From the NCBI GenBank assembly GCA_017934175.1, contig JAGBKB010000064.1:53636-117635 (forward strand): 64,000 bases of DNA, given 5' to 3'. This document shows positions 27,682 to 37,235 of this stretch, piece after piece (position 1 is the stretch's first letter; each line of letters begins with the position of its first letter). Below the pieces are notes generated by a model. That model worked only from the letters and a program-made list of their open reading frames with translations, was not told the DNA's origin and did no database searches. Position numbers and translations under genes: made by a program. Source of the stretch: Lachnospiraceae bacterium (GTDB lineage: Bacteria > Bacillota > Clostridia > Lachnospirales > Lachnospiraceae).

Positions 27682-28737
27682 ATGAATGAAAAAAAGAACA
27701 AAATAGGAAAAGTATTGTATGTAGTCGTAATACTACTGGCTATATTAGGTGTAGCATTTTTATTATTTAAAAGATTAACAAGTAAAAAGACAGTTGTACT
27801 TAATTCTATACCATCAGTAAATGTTACACATATAATAAAAGGGAATATATCAAAAGATATATCAGTAATGGGAAATATTTTGCCAACTGATACCTATTAT
27901 GTAGTAGCAAAAGTGAGTGGTGATATAAAAAAGGTTCATGTTGAAAATGGCAAGTATGTTAAAAAGGGAGAGCCAATTTGCGAAATTGATGCAGAGAAAG
28001 AAATAGAAGCGGCATACATTCAATATGATACAGCAAAAAAGAATTATGAAAGAATGCAAAAATTGTATAGGGCTGGAGATATATCACAACAAAGTTTTGA
28101 ATCTGTAAAAGCACAGTATGAAGGTCTAAAACTTGCTTATGATACAAAAGTTGAATATTCTATTCCAGTTGCAGTAGCAGATGGCTATGTAGAAAATACA
28201 AATATGACTGAAAATACAAGTATCAATCAAGGTACAGTTCTTTGCTATATAACATCTGAAGGAGCAAAAGAAATCAATTTTGGTGTTACTGAAAGAGTAC
28301 TTGAAGGAATAAAATTAAATGATGATGTGACAATAGAAAAATCTGGTAAAAAGTATAATGGATATATATCAAATATATCTAATTTAGTTGATGCACAAAC
28401 TGGATTGTTTAAAGTAAAAGCAGTTATAACTTCAGATAATAATTTTGCATCTGGAATAATGGCAAAAGTAACATTCCCTTATATAAAAAAGACAAATGTA
28501 AATATATTGCCAAATGAATTAATTTATTATGAGTCAAGTATGCCATATTTGTATGTAGTAGGTGATGATAATAAGTTGACAAGAGAGTATATAGAGGTAG
28601 GCATTGAAAATGATTCTTATACCGAAGTAATTACAAATATAGATAAAAATACAAAAATAGTATCTACTTGGAACAATGATTTGGCTGAAGGTGCAGAAGT
28701 AAATATAGTAAAGGATGATAAGTTGGAGGTTAAGTAA
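27682..28737 (+). CDS. RND efflux pump adaptor (membrane fusion protein)
   Basis: A 351-residue adaptor with one N-terminal membrane anchor (VLYVVVILLAILGVAFLLF, about residues 11-29). Then come the lipoyl half-motif DTYYVVAKVSGDIKKVHVEN with GKYVKKGEPICEID, a short coiled-coil hairpin, the second lipoyl half, and a beta-barrel plus membrane-proximal region. It is uncleaved rather than a lipoprotein. A run of six G residues lies before the ATG. Its stop codon overlaps the start of the transporter gene, which fits a two-part AcrA-AcrB-type complex. Confidence 0.92.
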   Translation: MNEKKNKIGKVLYVVVILLAILGVAFLLFKRLTSKKTVVLNSIPSVNVTHIIKGNISKDISVMGNILPTDTYYVVAKVSGDIKKVHVENGKYVKKGEPICEIDAEKEIEAAYIQYDTAKKNYERMQKLYRAGDISQQSFESVKAQYEGLKLAYDTKVEYSIPVAVADGYVENTNMTENTSINQGTVLCYITSEGAKEINFGVTERVLEGIKLNDDVTIEKSGKKYNGYISNISNLVDAQTGLFKVKAVITSDNNFASGIMAKVTFPYIKKTNVNILPNELIYYESSMPYLYVVGDDNKLTREYIEVGIENDSYTEVITNIDKNTKIVSTWNNDLAEGAEVNIVKDDKLEVK

Positions 28738-31700
28738 TGAGTTTTCAATTTACAAAGTTTGTCCTTAAAAAACCTGTAACAGCATTTCTTATCATACTTT
28801 CTATAGTATTTTTTGGAGTGTTGTCAATTTTTACATTTCAATATGAACTTATGCCTTCTATATCTATGCCTATGTATGCAGTGGTAACTGTTTATCCAGG
28901 CGCACAACCAGAAGATGTAGATATAAATATAACCAAAAAACTTGAAGATGAACTATATAATTTACAAGGCATGAAACATTTGCAGGGCACATCAAGAGAA
29001 AATGTATCAATTCTCGCTGTACAATATGAGTATGGTCAGAATATGAACCAAGCATATACAGATTTGAAAAAGGCAGTTGACCAAGTTAAAACTGATTTTC
29101 CTGATGAAGTAAATGAGCCAACCATTTATGAAATGGATATAAACTCTATGCCTTCAATTAAAATATCTGTAAGAAATAAAAATACTAAAGACATATATAA
29201 TTATGTTACTAATACTATGGTAAAAGAACTTGAAAAGATAGCAGATGTGTCTTCTGTAGATACTGCAGGTGGAAGGGAAAATTATATAAAGATTTCGTTA
29301 AAACCTGAAATGATGGCAAGATATAATTTATCTATGTCAACACTAAACTCTATAATTGCAAATGCTGACTTCTCACTTCCTGGTGGTGATGTACATGTAG
29401 GTGACAGAGAACTTTCTATGTCAACTGCTGTTAATTATGATACTGTTGAGTCGCTAAAATCAATACCTATCATCACTGGAAATAAAAGAACATTATATCT
29501 TGAAGATATCGCAGATATTTATCAAGCAAAGAAAGAACAAGAGCAAGTTGGAAGATATGATAGTGAGGAATGTATGGTTGTATCTATAACCAAGACACAG
29601 TCAGCAAGTACAGTTTCTCTTTCAAGACAGGTAAAAAGGACACTTGAAAAATTAAAGAGTGCTGACCCTAATCTTGAAGCGGTTATAGTTGAGGATAGTG
29701 CCAATAATGTCAACAATTCTATCAAGAGCGTATTTGAGACAATGATTATTGCTATTATTCTATCAATGATAATTATATTTGTATTTTTAGGTGACATAAA
29801 AGCCTCTCTTATAATTGGAACAGCAATACCATTTTCAATTTTAACAGCCTTTGTATTGATGAAATTAAGTGGGTATACATTAAACATAATTACATTGTCA
29901 GCACTTGTTTTAGGAGTTGGTATGATGGTTGATAACTCAATCGTTGTGCTTGAAGCCTGCTTTAGAGCAAGTGATGAATATAATGGAGAAACGGCTGTCT
30001 CATATTATTGTATGGCAGCATTAAAAGCAAGTATGACAATAGGAGCATCAGTTTTTGGTTCAACTTTAACCACAATCGTAGTATTTGCTCCACTTGGTTT
30101 CTTATCTGGAATGTCAGGACAATTTTTTAAACCTCTTGGATTTACTATAGTCTTTTGTATGCTTGCCTCATATATATCTGCAATTACTGTTGTGCCACTT
30201 ACTTATGTGCTTGTAAAACCAAAAGAAAAAGATAATTCTCCTGCTGGTGGACTTGTTAGATATTTACAAAACTTATATAGAAGAGATTTACCTAAATTAC
30301 TTAGGCATAGGTGGATAACTGCAATAATTAGTATATTAGTATTAGTAGCATCATTTGCACTTATTGGAACATTTGAAAGAGAGTTAGTAGCAAGCACTGA
30401 TAATGGAATGATAAAAATGAATATCATTACTAAACCAGGTCTTGCATTGGAAGCAAGAGATAAAATATATAATGAACTTGAAGAATTTGTAAAAAGTAAA
30501 CCAGAAACTGAACACTATATTTTATCTAATAGTGCAAGTAGTATGTCTATGAATGGTGGGACTCAAGGGCAAGCCTTGGTGGTCTATCTTGTTGATAAGA
30601 AAAAAAGAGCAAAAACTGATGATGTAATAAATGAATGGAAGAAAGAACTATCTAACGTGACAAGTTGCACTATTGAATTAAGTTCATATTCTACATCGGC
30701 AGTTAGTATGTTTGCAATGCCAAATGATGATAAGTATGAAATATTTATCCAAGGTTCTGAATTTAAATATATAAAAGAAACTAAAGATAGAATTGTAAAA
30801 TTATTGGAACAACGTAATGATTGCGGTAATATATCAACAACTCTTGATAATGGAGCACCAAGAATAAAAGTTGAAATAGACCCTATACTTGCTGCTTCTG
30901 AAGGATTTACACCTGCACAAGTTGGAGGATTGCTTTACAATACTTTATCAGGTATAAAGGTAATGGATAAAACGATTGATGGTGAAACATATAATGTATA
31001 TCTTGAGTATGATGAAAAAGAGTATGATACAATAGAAAAAGTTGCAAATATTACTTTAAAAAGTACAGCCAATACACAAACAACTTTAAGAGATATATCA
31101 AAGATATATTATGAAGATAACCCAAATGGAATACCAAAATATGATAAGAAGTATAGATGTACTATAACAACATATTTTAATGAGTATGCGACAGAAAATA
31201 CAAAGGCTGAAATTCAAAAAGAAATTGTAGAACCACTCTATTCAAGATTTGTAGAAAAGGCATCAAGTCAAGTAGATGATATGCTTTTAGAAGAGTTTAC
31301 TGCTCTTGGTATAGCAGTTTCTATAGCGGCTTTCTTGGTTTTTGTAGTTATGGCATCACAATTTGAGTCAGTTAGATTTTCACTCTTAGTTATGGGAACA
31401 GTGTTATTTTCAGCCAGTGGAGCAATTATAGCATTGTGGCTTGCAAATCTTAAATTGTCTATGGTTGTACTTTTAGGAATGCTTATGCTTATAGGAACGG
31501 CAGTTAATAATGGTATATTATATATAGACACAGTAAATCAGTTCTTGGATGATGGAAAAGAACTTGAATGGGCACTTGTGGAAGCAGGTGCAATAAGACT
31601 TAGACCTATATTTATGACTACATTAACCACTATAGTTTCTATGATACCTATGTCTATAGCATATGGTGAAAATGGAGAAGTTTTACAAGGACTTGCAGTA

Positions 31701-31901
31701 GTTGATATAGGCGGACTTATATCTTCAACTGCGATGGCATTCTTCATTCTTCCAGTATACTATTATATATTTAATAGAAAGAGCGGAACAGTACTTGAAA
31801 GACTTAGACCTGTAGCAATGGATGCAATTATTGAAGTTGATGAAGAAGAAAGAGAAAGGGTAATAAAAAATGCTGAAAGAAGAAAAAAAGATTGGAAATA
31901 A
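28737..31901 (+). CDS. RND-family efflux transporter (AcrB/HAE1-like)
   Basis: A 1054-residue proton-driven inner membrane exporter. The N-terminus FVLKKPVTAFLIILSIVFFG with YPGAQPEDVDINI, and the transmembrane block ALVLGVGMMVDNSIVVLEAC in helix 4, are hallmark RND features; the second half repeats the fold (LLGMLMLIGTAVNNGILYID and AGAIRLRPIFMTTLTTIVSMIP). Twelve membrane helices are expected in the 1+5+1+5 pattern. The helix 4 motif keeps at least one Asp for proton relay. RND pumps usually need an outer membrane channel; two TolC-like genes follow directly. Confidence 0.95.
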   Translation: MSFQFTKFVLKKPVTAFLIILSIVFFGVLSIFTFQYELMPSISMPMYAVVTVYPGAQPEDVDINITKKLEDELYNLQGMKHLQGTSRENVSILAVQYEYGQNMNQAYTDLKKAVDQVKTDFPDEVNEPTIYEMDINSMPSIKISVRNKNTKDIYNYVTNTMVKELEKIADVSSVDTAGGRENYIKISLKPEMMARYNLSMSTLNSIIANADFSLPGGDVHVGDRELSMSTAVNYDTVESLKSIPIITGNKRTLYLEDIADIYQAKKEQEQVGRYDSEECMVVSITKTQSASTVSLSRQVKRTLEKLKSADPNLEAVIVEDSANNVNNSIKSVFETMIIAIILSMIIIFVFLGDIKASLIIGTAIPFSILTAFVLMKLSGYTLNIITLSALVLGVGMMVDNSIVVLEACFRASDEYNGETAVSYYCMAALKASMTIGASVFGSTLTTIVVFAPLGFLSGMSGQFFKPLGFTIVFCMLASYISAITVVPLTYVLVKPKEKDNSPAGGLVRYLQNLYRRDLPKLLRHRWITAIISILVLVASFALIGTFERELVASTDNGMIKMNIITKPGLALEARDKIYNELEEFVKSKPETEHYILSNSASSMSMNGGTQGQALVVYLVDKKKRAKTDDVINEWKKELSNVTSCTIELSSYSTSAVSMFAMPNDDKYEIFIQGSEFKYIKETKDRIVKLLEQRNDCGNISTTLDNGAPRIKVEIDPILAASEGFTPAQVGGLLYNTLSGIKVMDKTIDGETYNVYLEYDEKEYDTIEKVANITLKSTANTQTTLRDISKIYYEDNPNGIPKYDKKYRCTITTYFNEYATENTKAEIQKEIVEPLYSRFVEKASSQVDDMLLEEFTALGIAVSIAAFLVFVVMASQFESVRFSLLVMGTVLFSASGAIIALWLANLKLSMVVLLGMLMLIGTAVNNGILYIDTVNQFLDDGKELEWALVEAGAIRLRPIFMTTLTTIVSMIPMSIAYGENGEVLQGLAVVDIGGLISSTAMAFFILPVYYYIFNRKSGTVLERLRPVAMDAIIEVDEEERERVIKNAERRKKDWK

Positions 31902-33063
31902 ACGACGTTTTATCTGTAGTATATTAGTTATACTTATTAGTGTGCTTTTTAGTGGCAATATTTTTGCAGATTTAATTATTGAAGAATATTTTTTAGACCT
32001 TAAACCAGAAAATCATGTTAAAAGCATATATTCAAACGATAAAAAAGATGAGTTAAAGAAAGAAGAAGTACACTATGATGATATAGAAAACTTGATACAT
32101 TTATTTAATCCAGAGATTTTAAATAATTGGAATAACTGGGAAAATAATAAATCAGCACAAGATATATACGATAATTATCAATCAGCAGCAGATAAGTTAT
32201 ATAATAGTGCAAGTTCACAAGATTCCGATTTGCAAGAAGCCATGCTCGGCGCACAGGGTATCGCTATGCAGATTCAAGCAGATAAAAATGCTAGTGACTC
32301 ATATACCAATTTTCTTACAAATTATTTGATAGAAAAACAGTTAGTGCTTCAAACTAAAATTATTGACCTAAATTATCAAAAGAGTGCATATGAATTGATA
32401 AAGGCAAATGATGCTCTTGAAGAAGCAAGAAATAAAGAATCATTAGCGACTAATGCATTAAATGCTGGTAGCGGGACACAAATTGATTTATTAAATGCTA
32501 AAAAAGCAGTTGCAGATGCAAGGTCTAATCAAGTGCTGGCAGAGTCAAATCAAAAAACTAATAAGAGAAACTTGCTTATAAATTGTGGTAAACAAGCAAA
32601 TGATTCAGTATATGTTGCACCAGTTGATTTTATTGTTGATGCTAATAAAGTGATGAGCATTAATCTAAATGATGATTATCAACACGCTTTATCGCATAAT
32701 ATCCAAAGAGAAATATATAGAAGAAAAATAGATAATGCTCGAACTGAAGAAGTGAAAAACGAACTTAAGATATCATATGATGCATCAAGCGAAAAAATAT
32801 ATAATGATTTAGAGAAAAAGTATTCTGATATTTTAGATGCTATTGACACCGTTAATAATAGACAGATTTCATTAAATCTTGCCAATAGTAATTATACTAA
32901 AGCAAATAATGAATTTGCACATGGTAATATAAGTGAAAAAGAATTAAGAACTGCAAGTTATGAGGTTAAAGTCGCTAATTCTAATTTAGTAATAGCGAAC
33001 TATGATTTGAAGATTGCTTATGAAACATATAATGATGCAGTTAAAGGTTATAGTGATTGCTAA
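31870..33063 (+). CDS. TolC-like efflux protein, first of two
   Basis: A 397-residue exported protein overlapping the RND gene by 32 bases. After a charged start there is a signal-like hydrophobic segment (FICSILVILISVLFSGNIFA, about 14-33). The rest is mostly long alpha-helical coiled coil typical of the outer membrane efflux (OEP) family, seen in the two halves near VLQTKIIDLNYQKSAYELI and ALNAGSGTQIDLLNAKKAVA and again in KKYSDILDAIDTVNNRQISL with GNISEKELRTASYEVKVANS. The repeated pattern of G-x-(I/L)-(S/T)-x2-(D/E)-L is OEP-like. Clear transmembrane beta-strands are hard to see, so the channel may lack a normal outer membrane barrel. Confidence 0.75.
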   Translation: MLKEEKKIGNKRRFICSILVILISVLFSGNIFADLIIEEYFLDLKPENHVKSIYSNDKKDELKKEEVHYDDIENLIHLFNPEILNNWNNWENNKSAQDIYDNYQSAADKLYNSASSQDSDLQEAMLGAQGIAMQIQADKNASDSYTNFLTNYLIEKQLVLQTKIIDLNYQKSAYELIKANDALEEARNKESLATNALNAGSGTQIDLLNAKKAVADARSNQVLAESNQKTNKRNLLINCGKQANDSVYVAPVDFIVDANKVMSINLNDDYQHALSHNIQREIYRRKIDNARTEEVKNELKISYDASSEKIYNDLEKKYSDILDAIDTVNNRQISLNLANSNYTKANNEFAHGNISEKELRTASYEVKVANSNLVIANYDLKIAYETYNDAVKGYSDC

Positions 33064-33064
33064 T

Positions 33065-34468
33065 ATGATTAAATATAGAAAAATTATAAGTTTATTGTTA
33101 GTGCTTGTATTGAATATACAGTTTGTTACTTATGCAAGAAAAAACATTCATGAAGGTGAAGTGAGTGAACCAGTTGGAGAACCTAAAACTTATTATTCAG
33201 AAGGCATTATAGAAGCCAAAGACCCTTATCAAGAATATAACCCACTAAACCCAGTAAAGCCAGGTATAAATATGGATGAATATAATTCTGTTGATAACTA
33301 TACAGTAGACTTGAATACTATAGAAACAAGAATTAAGTATTTTTCACCAGCATATACAAGTATAAGAGCAAGTGCTGAAAGTATGTATTGGATGGCTTTT
33401 TACGCAAGAGGTGGTAATGATACACTTTTATATAATGATAATCAGTATACAGAAGAAGTAAAAGAATTGGTAGATAATTCAAAAGCACTTCTCAATAGCG
33501 CCATATCCAAGAGAAATGCACTTAAATTAACTGACCCAGATTATCAGGCTAATTATGACAAATTGTCTGAAGAAATAGAGGAAAAATATAGACCACAATA
33601 TAATGCAACAAGTAGTGCATATAATATGGCAAAGCAAACAATTAATCAAACAAAAACTGCTTTAGGCTTAAGTAGAGCACTATATAATATAGGAAATGTC
33701 GACAATAGTAATCAAGTTGCATTTGCAAGAAGAGCAGTTACTAAAAGTATTAAATCGCTTGTTATGACATATTTACAGTTATTAAGTTATACAGATATAC
33801 TTGAAAAACAATCAAAACTATATTATGATATGTATATGCTCACACTTAAGAATCAAACACTTGGGCTTGCTACTTCTTATGATGTGGCTAATAGTATAGA
33901 TACTTATGAGAGTGCCAAAGCAAGTTATAAAAAAACAAATACAACACTTAAAAATCTTAAGGAACAGATTGCGATAAATCTTGGATATAAGATTAGTGAT
34001 ATTGATAAACTTAATTTTGTAGAACCAGAAGTAGATTTAAACTATATATTAAGCATTAACTTTGAAGATGATAAGAAAAGAGCCTATACAAGTAATTCTG
34101 CTTATACATCAATATCTCTTAATGATAAGGATAGAAGACTTCCAGGTAGTACTGGCGAAGAGATACTTCATAAGAGACAGGAGTATACATCAAATAAAGT
34201 AATTAATGAATTTGAAAATGTATATAATAATTTACAATCTAAAATGCTTGCTTATGAAGGAAGCCTATATTTATCACAGATAGCAATGATAAATAATAGT
34301 GCAAATCAAAGAAAGTTTTCTACAAATCTTATAAGTGAACTTGAGTATAAGGGTCTTGAGATTCAAAACCTTGGGAATATTCTTCAAGTTAAGACTGCAA
34401 AATATGATTTGATAAATGCTACAAATGATTATTATTATGGAGCACTTGGAGATATAACACTTTCATAA
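33065..34468 (+). CDS. TolC-like efflux protein, second of two
   Basis: A 467-residue exported protein of the same general family. The ATG at 33065 begins a signal peptide (MIKYRKIISLLLVLVLNIQFVTYA); the frame opens 17 codons earlier but that would place charged residues before it. The mature part is alpha-helical (SYTDILEKQSKLYYDMYMLT, LGLATSYDVANSIDTYESAK, and NLISELEYKGLEIQNLGNIL) in two TolC-like repeats. It is distinct in sequence from the first, so this is not a recent duplication. It closes the tetR-RND operon; proS follows 13 bases later with its own AGGGAG site. Confidence 0.75.
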   Translation: MIKYRKIISLLLVLVLNIQFVTYARKNIHEGEVSEPVGEPKTYYSEGIIEAKDPYQEYNPLNPVKPGINMDEYNSVDNYTVDLNTIETRIKYFSPAYTSIRASAESMYWMAFYARGGNDTLLYNDNQYTEEVKELVDNSKALLNSAISKRNALKLTDPDYQANYDKLSEEIEEKYRPQYNATSSAYNMAKQTINQTKTALGLSRALYNIGNVDNSNQVAFARRAVTKSIKSLVMTYLQLLSYTDILEKQSKLYYDMYMLTLKNQTLGLATSYDVANSIDTYESAKASYKKTNTTLKNLKEQIAINLGYKISDIDKLNFVEPEVDLNYILSINFEDDKKRAYTSNSAYTSISLNDKDRRLPGSTGEEILHKRQEYTSNKVINEFENVYNNLQSKMLAYEGSLYLSQIAMINNSANQRKFSTNLISELEYKGLEIQNLGNILQVKTAKYDLINATNDYYYGALGDITLS

Positions 34469-34481
34469 AAAGGGAGCCGAT

Positions 34482-35921
34482 ATGGGAACAGAAAAAAAAT
34501 TTGTTGAACAAATTACATCACAAGAAAAAGATTTTGCAAAATGGTACACTGATGTGTGCCTTAAGGCAGAACTATGTATATATAGTGGGACTAAAGGTTT
34601 TGTAGTTTTAAGACCATATGGGTATGCTCTTTGGGAAAATATAATGCATGGCTTGGATGCAAGATTTAAAGAAAAAGGAGTTACCAATGTTGCTATGCCT
34701 ATGTTAATTCCTGAAAGTCTTTTGTTGAAAGAAAAAGAACATGTTGAAGGCTTTGCGCCAGAGTGTGCTTGGGTCACACATGGTGGAAGTGAAGAATTGG
34801 AAGAGAGATTGGCTGTTCGCCCTACCTCTGAAACAGTATTTTGTGATTATTGGAGAGAGACAGTAAAGTCACACAGAGATTTACCACAACTTTTGAACCA
34901 GTGGTGTTCAGTGGTTAGATGGGAAAAAGAGACAAGACCATTTTTAAGAACAAGAGAGTTTTTTTGGCAAGAGGGTCATACTTTACACGCTACAGAAGAA
35001 GAGTCATTGAAGTTTACTATAGAAATGTTTAATGTATATGAAAAGTTTATTAAAGATGAATTGGCTATACCAGTTCTCAAAGGTAAAAAAACTGAAAAAG
35101 AAAAATTTGCTGGTGCAAATGCCACTTATACTGTAGAGTCTATAATGAAAGATGGAAAAGCATTACAATCAGCAACTTCACATGACTTTGGGGACAATTT
35201 TGCAAAAGCATTTGATATAAAATATCTTGATAAAAATAATGAACTTGTGTATGCAACTGAAACTTCTTGGGGATTTTCTACAAGAATTATAGGAGCAATT
35301 ATAATGGTGCATGGAGATGATAGGGGACTTAAATTGCCACCACATATAGCACCTATACAAGTAAGAGTTATGCCTATAAGAATGACAGATGAAAATAATG
35401 TAAAAATCGCTAAAGAATTGTATGAAAAGTTGAAAGATGCTGGAATTAGAATAGACATAGACTTAAGCGATAAAACTCCTGGATACAAGTTCCAAGAGTG
35501 TGAGATGAAGGGAATACCTATAAGAGTAGAAATTGGACCAAGAGATATAGAAAAAGGTGTATGTGTTCTTGCGAGAAGAGACAATGGAGAAAAGATTGAA
35601 GTAAGAATTGATAATATAGAAAAAGAAGTTAAAGACTTGTTAGAAAAAATACAAAATGATATGTATGAATCAGCAAAAGTATTTCTTGACTCCCATATAG
35701 ATAAAGCAGTATCAAAAGAAGAATTAGTTGAAAAGATGAATACAAAAAAAGGTTTCATAAAGGCTATGCACTGCGGGTGCGAAGAATGTGAAACTGCACT
35801 AAAAGAAGAAACTGGAATAACAAGTAGGTGTATACCATTAGAACAAGAAAAGTTATCAGATAAATGTGCAATTTGTGGGAAACCTGCTAAATATGAAGTT
35901 ATATGGGGAAAATCTTATTAA
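34482..35921 (+). CDS. proS: Prolyl-tRNA synthetase, type-3-like
   Basis: A class II aminoacyl-tRNA synthetase that charges tRNA-Pro. The 479-residue length, the start EKDFAKWYTDVCLKAEL, and the C-terminal Cys-rich module (CGCEECE and CAICGKPAKYEVIWGKSY) place it with the short archaeal/eukaryote-like form rather than the long bacterial type with an inserted editing domain. Motif 2 (RWEKETRPFLRTREFFWQEG) and motif 3 (GDDRGLKLPPHIAP region) are visible. AGGGAG stands before the ATG. The bacterial trans-editing domain is absent, as expected for this type. Confidence 0.94.
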   Translation: MGTEKKFVEQITSQEKDFAKWYTDVCLKAELCIYSGTKGFVVLRPYGYALWENIMHGLDARFKEKGVTNVAMPMLIPESLLLKEKEHVEGFAPECAWVTHGGSEELEERLAVRPTSETVFCDYWRETVKSHRDLPQLLNQWCSVVRWEKETRPFLRTREFFWQEGHTLHATEEESLKFTIEMFNVYEKFIKDELAIPVLKGKKTEKEKFAGANATYTVESIMKDGKALQSATSHDFGDNFAKAFDIKYLDKNNELVYATETSWGFSTRIIGAIIMVHGDDRGLKLPPHIAPIQVRVMPIRMTDENNVKIAKELYEKLKDAGIRIDIDLSDKTPGYKFQECEMKGIPIRVEIGPRDIEKGVCVLARRDNGEKIEVRIDNIEKEVKDLLEKIQNDMYESAKVFLDSHIDKAVSKEELVEKMNTKKGFIKAMHCGCEECETALKEETGITSRCIPLEQEKLSDKCAICGKPAKYEVIWGKSY

Positions 35922-35930
35922 ATATAGTAT

Positions 35931-35958
35931 TAAATGGCTCTAAAAAAAGAGCCATTTA
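35931..35958 (+). other. Perfect hairpin between proS and cca
   Basis: TAAATGGCTCT and AGAGCCATTTA form an 11-base perfect stem with an A6 loop, starting nine bases after the proS stop. No T run follows on either strand, so it is not a standard intrinsic terminator; it could be an RNA stability or processing element. If the in-frame ATG at 35934 were used, this hairpin would be coding, which argues for the later cca start. Confidence 0.7.
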
Positions 35959-35972
35959 TATTAAGAAAAAAA

Positions 35973-37235
35973 ATGATAAATGCTAAAAATGTAAAAATTA
36001 ATATTCCGCCATATCCAAAATTAATTATTGATAAACTTATGGAAAATGGTTATGAGGCTTATATAGTTGGTGGATGTGTGAGAGATGAAATATTGGGCAA
36101 GAAGCCTGATGATTATGATGTTACAACCAATGCAAAGCCAGAAGATATAAAAAAGATTTTTAAAAAAACTATTGATACAGGGATAAAACATGGAACTGTG
36201 TCAGTGTTGTTTTATGAAAAAGGTAAACCTCTTATTTATGAAGTTACTACGTTTAGAATAGATGGAGACTATATAGATGGCAGACATCCAAAAGAAGTTA
36301 GATTTGTAGGAAATCTAAAAGATGATTTATACAGGCGAGATTTTACTATTAATGCAATGGCATATAATGATTCAAAAGGTCTTATAGATATATTTGATGG
36401 CATAAAAGATTTAGATAAAAAAGTAGTGAGAGCAGTAGGAAACCCAATAGAAAGATTTACTGAGGATGGGTTAAGACTTCTTCGTGCGATAAGATTTTCT
36501 GCAAAATTGGGATTTGATATAGAAAAAAACACTGAAAATGCTATAAAAGAAATTGGATATAGATTGGAAAATGTGAGCAAAGAAAGGGTTTTGGTTGAAC
36601 TTACTAAAACTATAACAAGTAAAAACCCTATGTTTGTAAAAAAAATATTTGACTTGAACCTTTCTAAATACATATGTGAAGGCTTCTCTAATCTAAAAAT
36701 AGGTAAAATTGAACCTAATTTAAGTGTTTATTTGGCTTATTCTTGCCTATTATATAATACAGAAATAAATGAAGTTATAAATATCTTGAAGAGGTTAAAA
36801 CTTGATAATAATAATATAAGCAAAATAAAATCACTATTGGAAGCAAAGGAAATTTATGGTAAAATATATAAGAGTAGAAATAATCATATAGATTACATGA
36901 TGGCAATAAAGGAGTTAATTAATTTCTTAAAATATGATTTAGTTTATGATTTTATAGAATTAATATCAATTAATGAAAATAGTAAAACTAAAATTATTAT
37001 CAATGATATAAAAGAAAAAATTAAAACATTGCAAGATGAGAAGTGTCCTATTTTTATTAAAGATTTAGATATTGATGGCAATGATATAATGGCAGTTGGA
37101 TATACTGGACAGGAAGTAGGAATAGTTCTTAACTCAATATTAAAAATAGTTCATAAAAATAGAGCATACAACGATAAAAATATTTTAATGGATATTATTA
37201 AAAAAATATATAAAAACCTAAGGGGGACAATATGA
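35973..37235 (+). CDS. cca: CCA tRNA nucleotidyltransferase
   Basis: This class II nucleotidyltransferase adds or repairs the 3' CCA of tRNAs. The head domain carries YIVGGCVRDEILGKKPDDYDV with the DxD metal ligands, then RDFTINAMAY, and the neck has EDGLRLLRAIRFSAKLGFDIE, which is the RNA/nucleotide-binding block. The C-terminal body is less conserved; no HD domain is evident. The chosen ATG at 35973 gives 420 residues starting MINAKNVKINIPPY; the frame opens 13 codons earlier inside a perfect hairpin. It overlaps the next gene by four bases. Confidence 0.92.
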   Translation: MINAKNVKINIPPYPKLIIDKLMENGYEAYIVGGCVRDEILGKKPDDYDVTTNAKPEDIKKIFKKTIDTGIKHGTVSVLFYEKGKPLIYEVTTFRIDGDYIDGRHPKEVRFVGNLKDDLYRRDFTINAMAYNDSKGLIDIFDGIKDLDKKVVRAVGNPIERFTEDGLRLLRAIRFSAKLGFDIEKNTENAIKEIGYRLENVSKERVLVELTKTITSKNPMFVKKIFDLNLSKYICEGFSNLKIGKIEPNLSVYLAYSCLLYNTEINEVINILKRLKLDNNNISKIKSLLEAKEIYGKIYKSRNNHIDYMMAIKELINFLKYDLVYDFIELISINENSKTKIIINDIKEKIKTLQDEKCPIFIKDLDIDGNDIMAVGYTGQEVGIVLNSILKIVHKNRAYNDKNILMDIIKKIYKNLRGTI

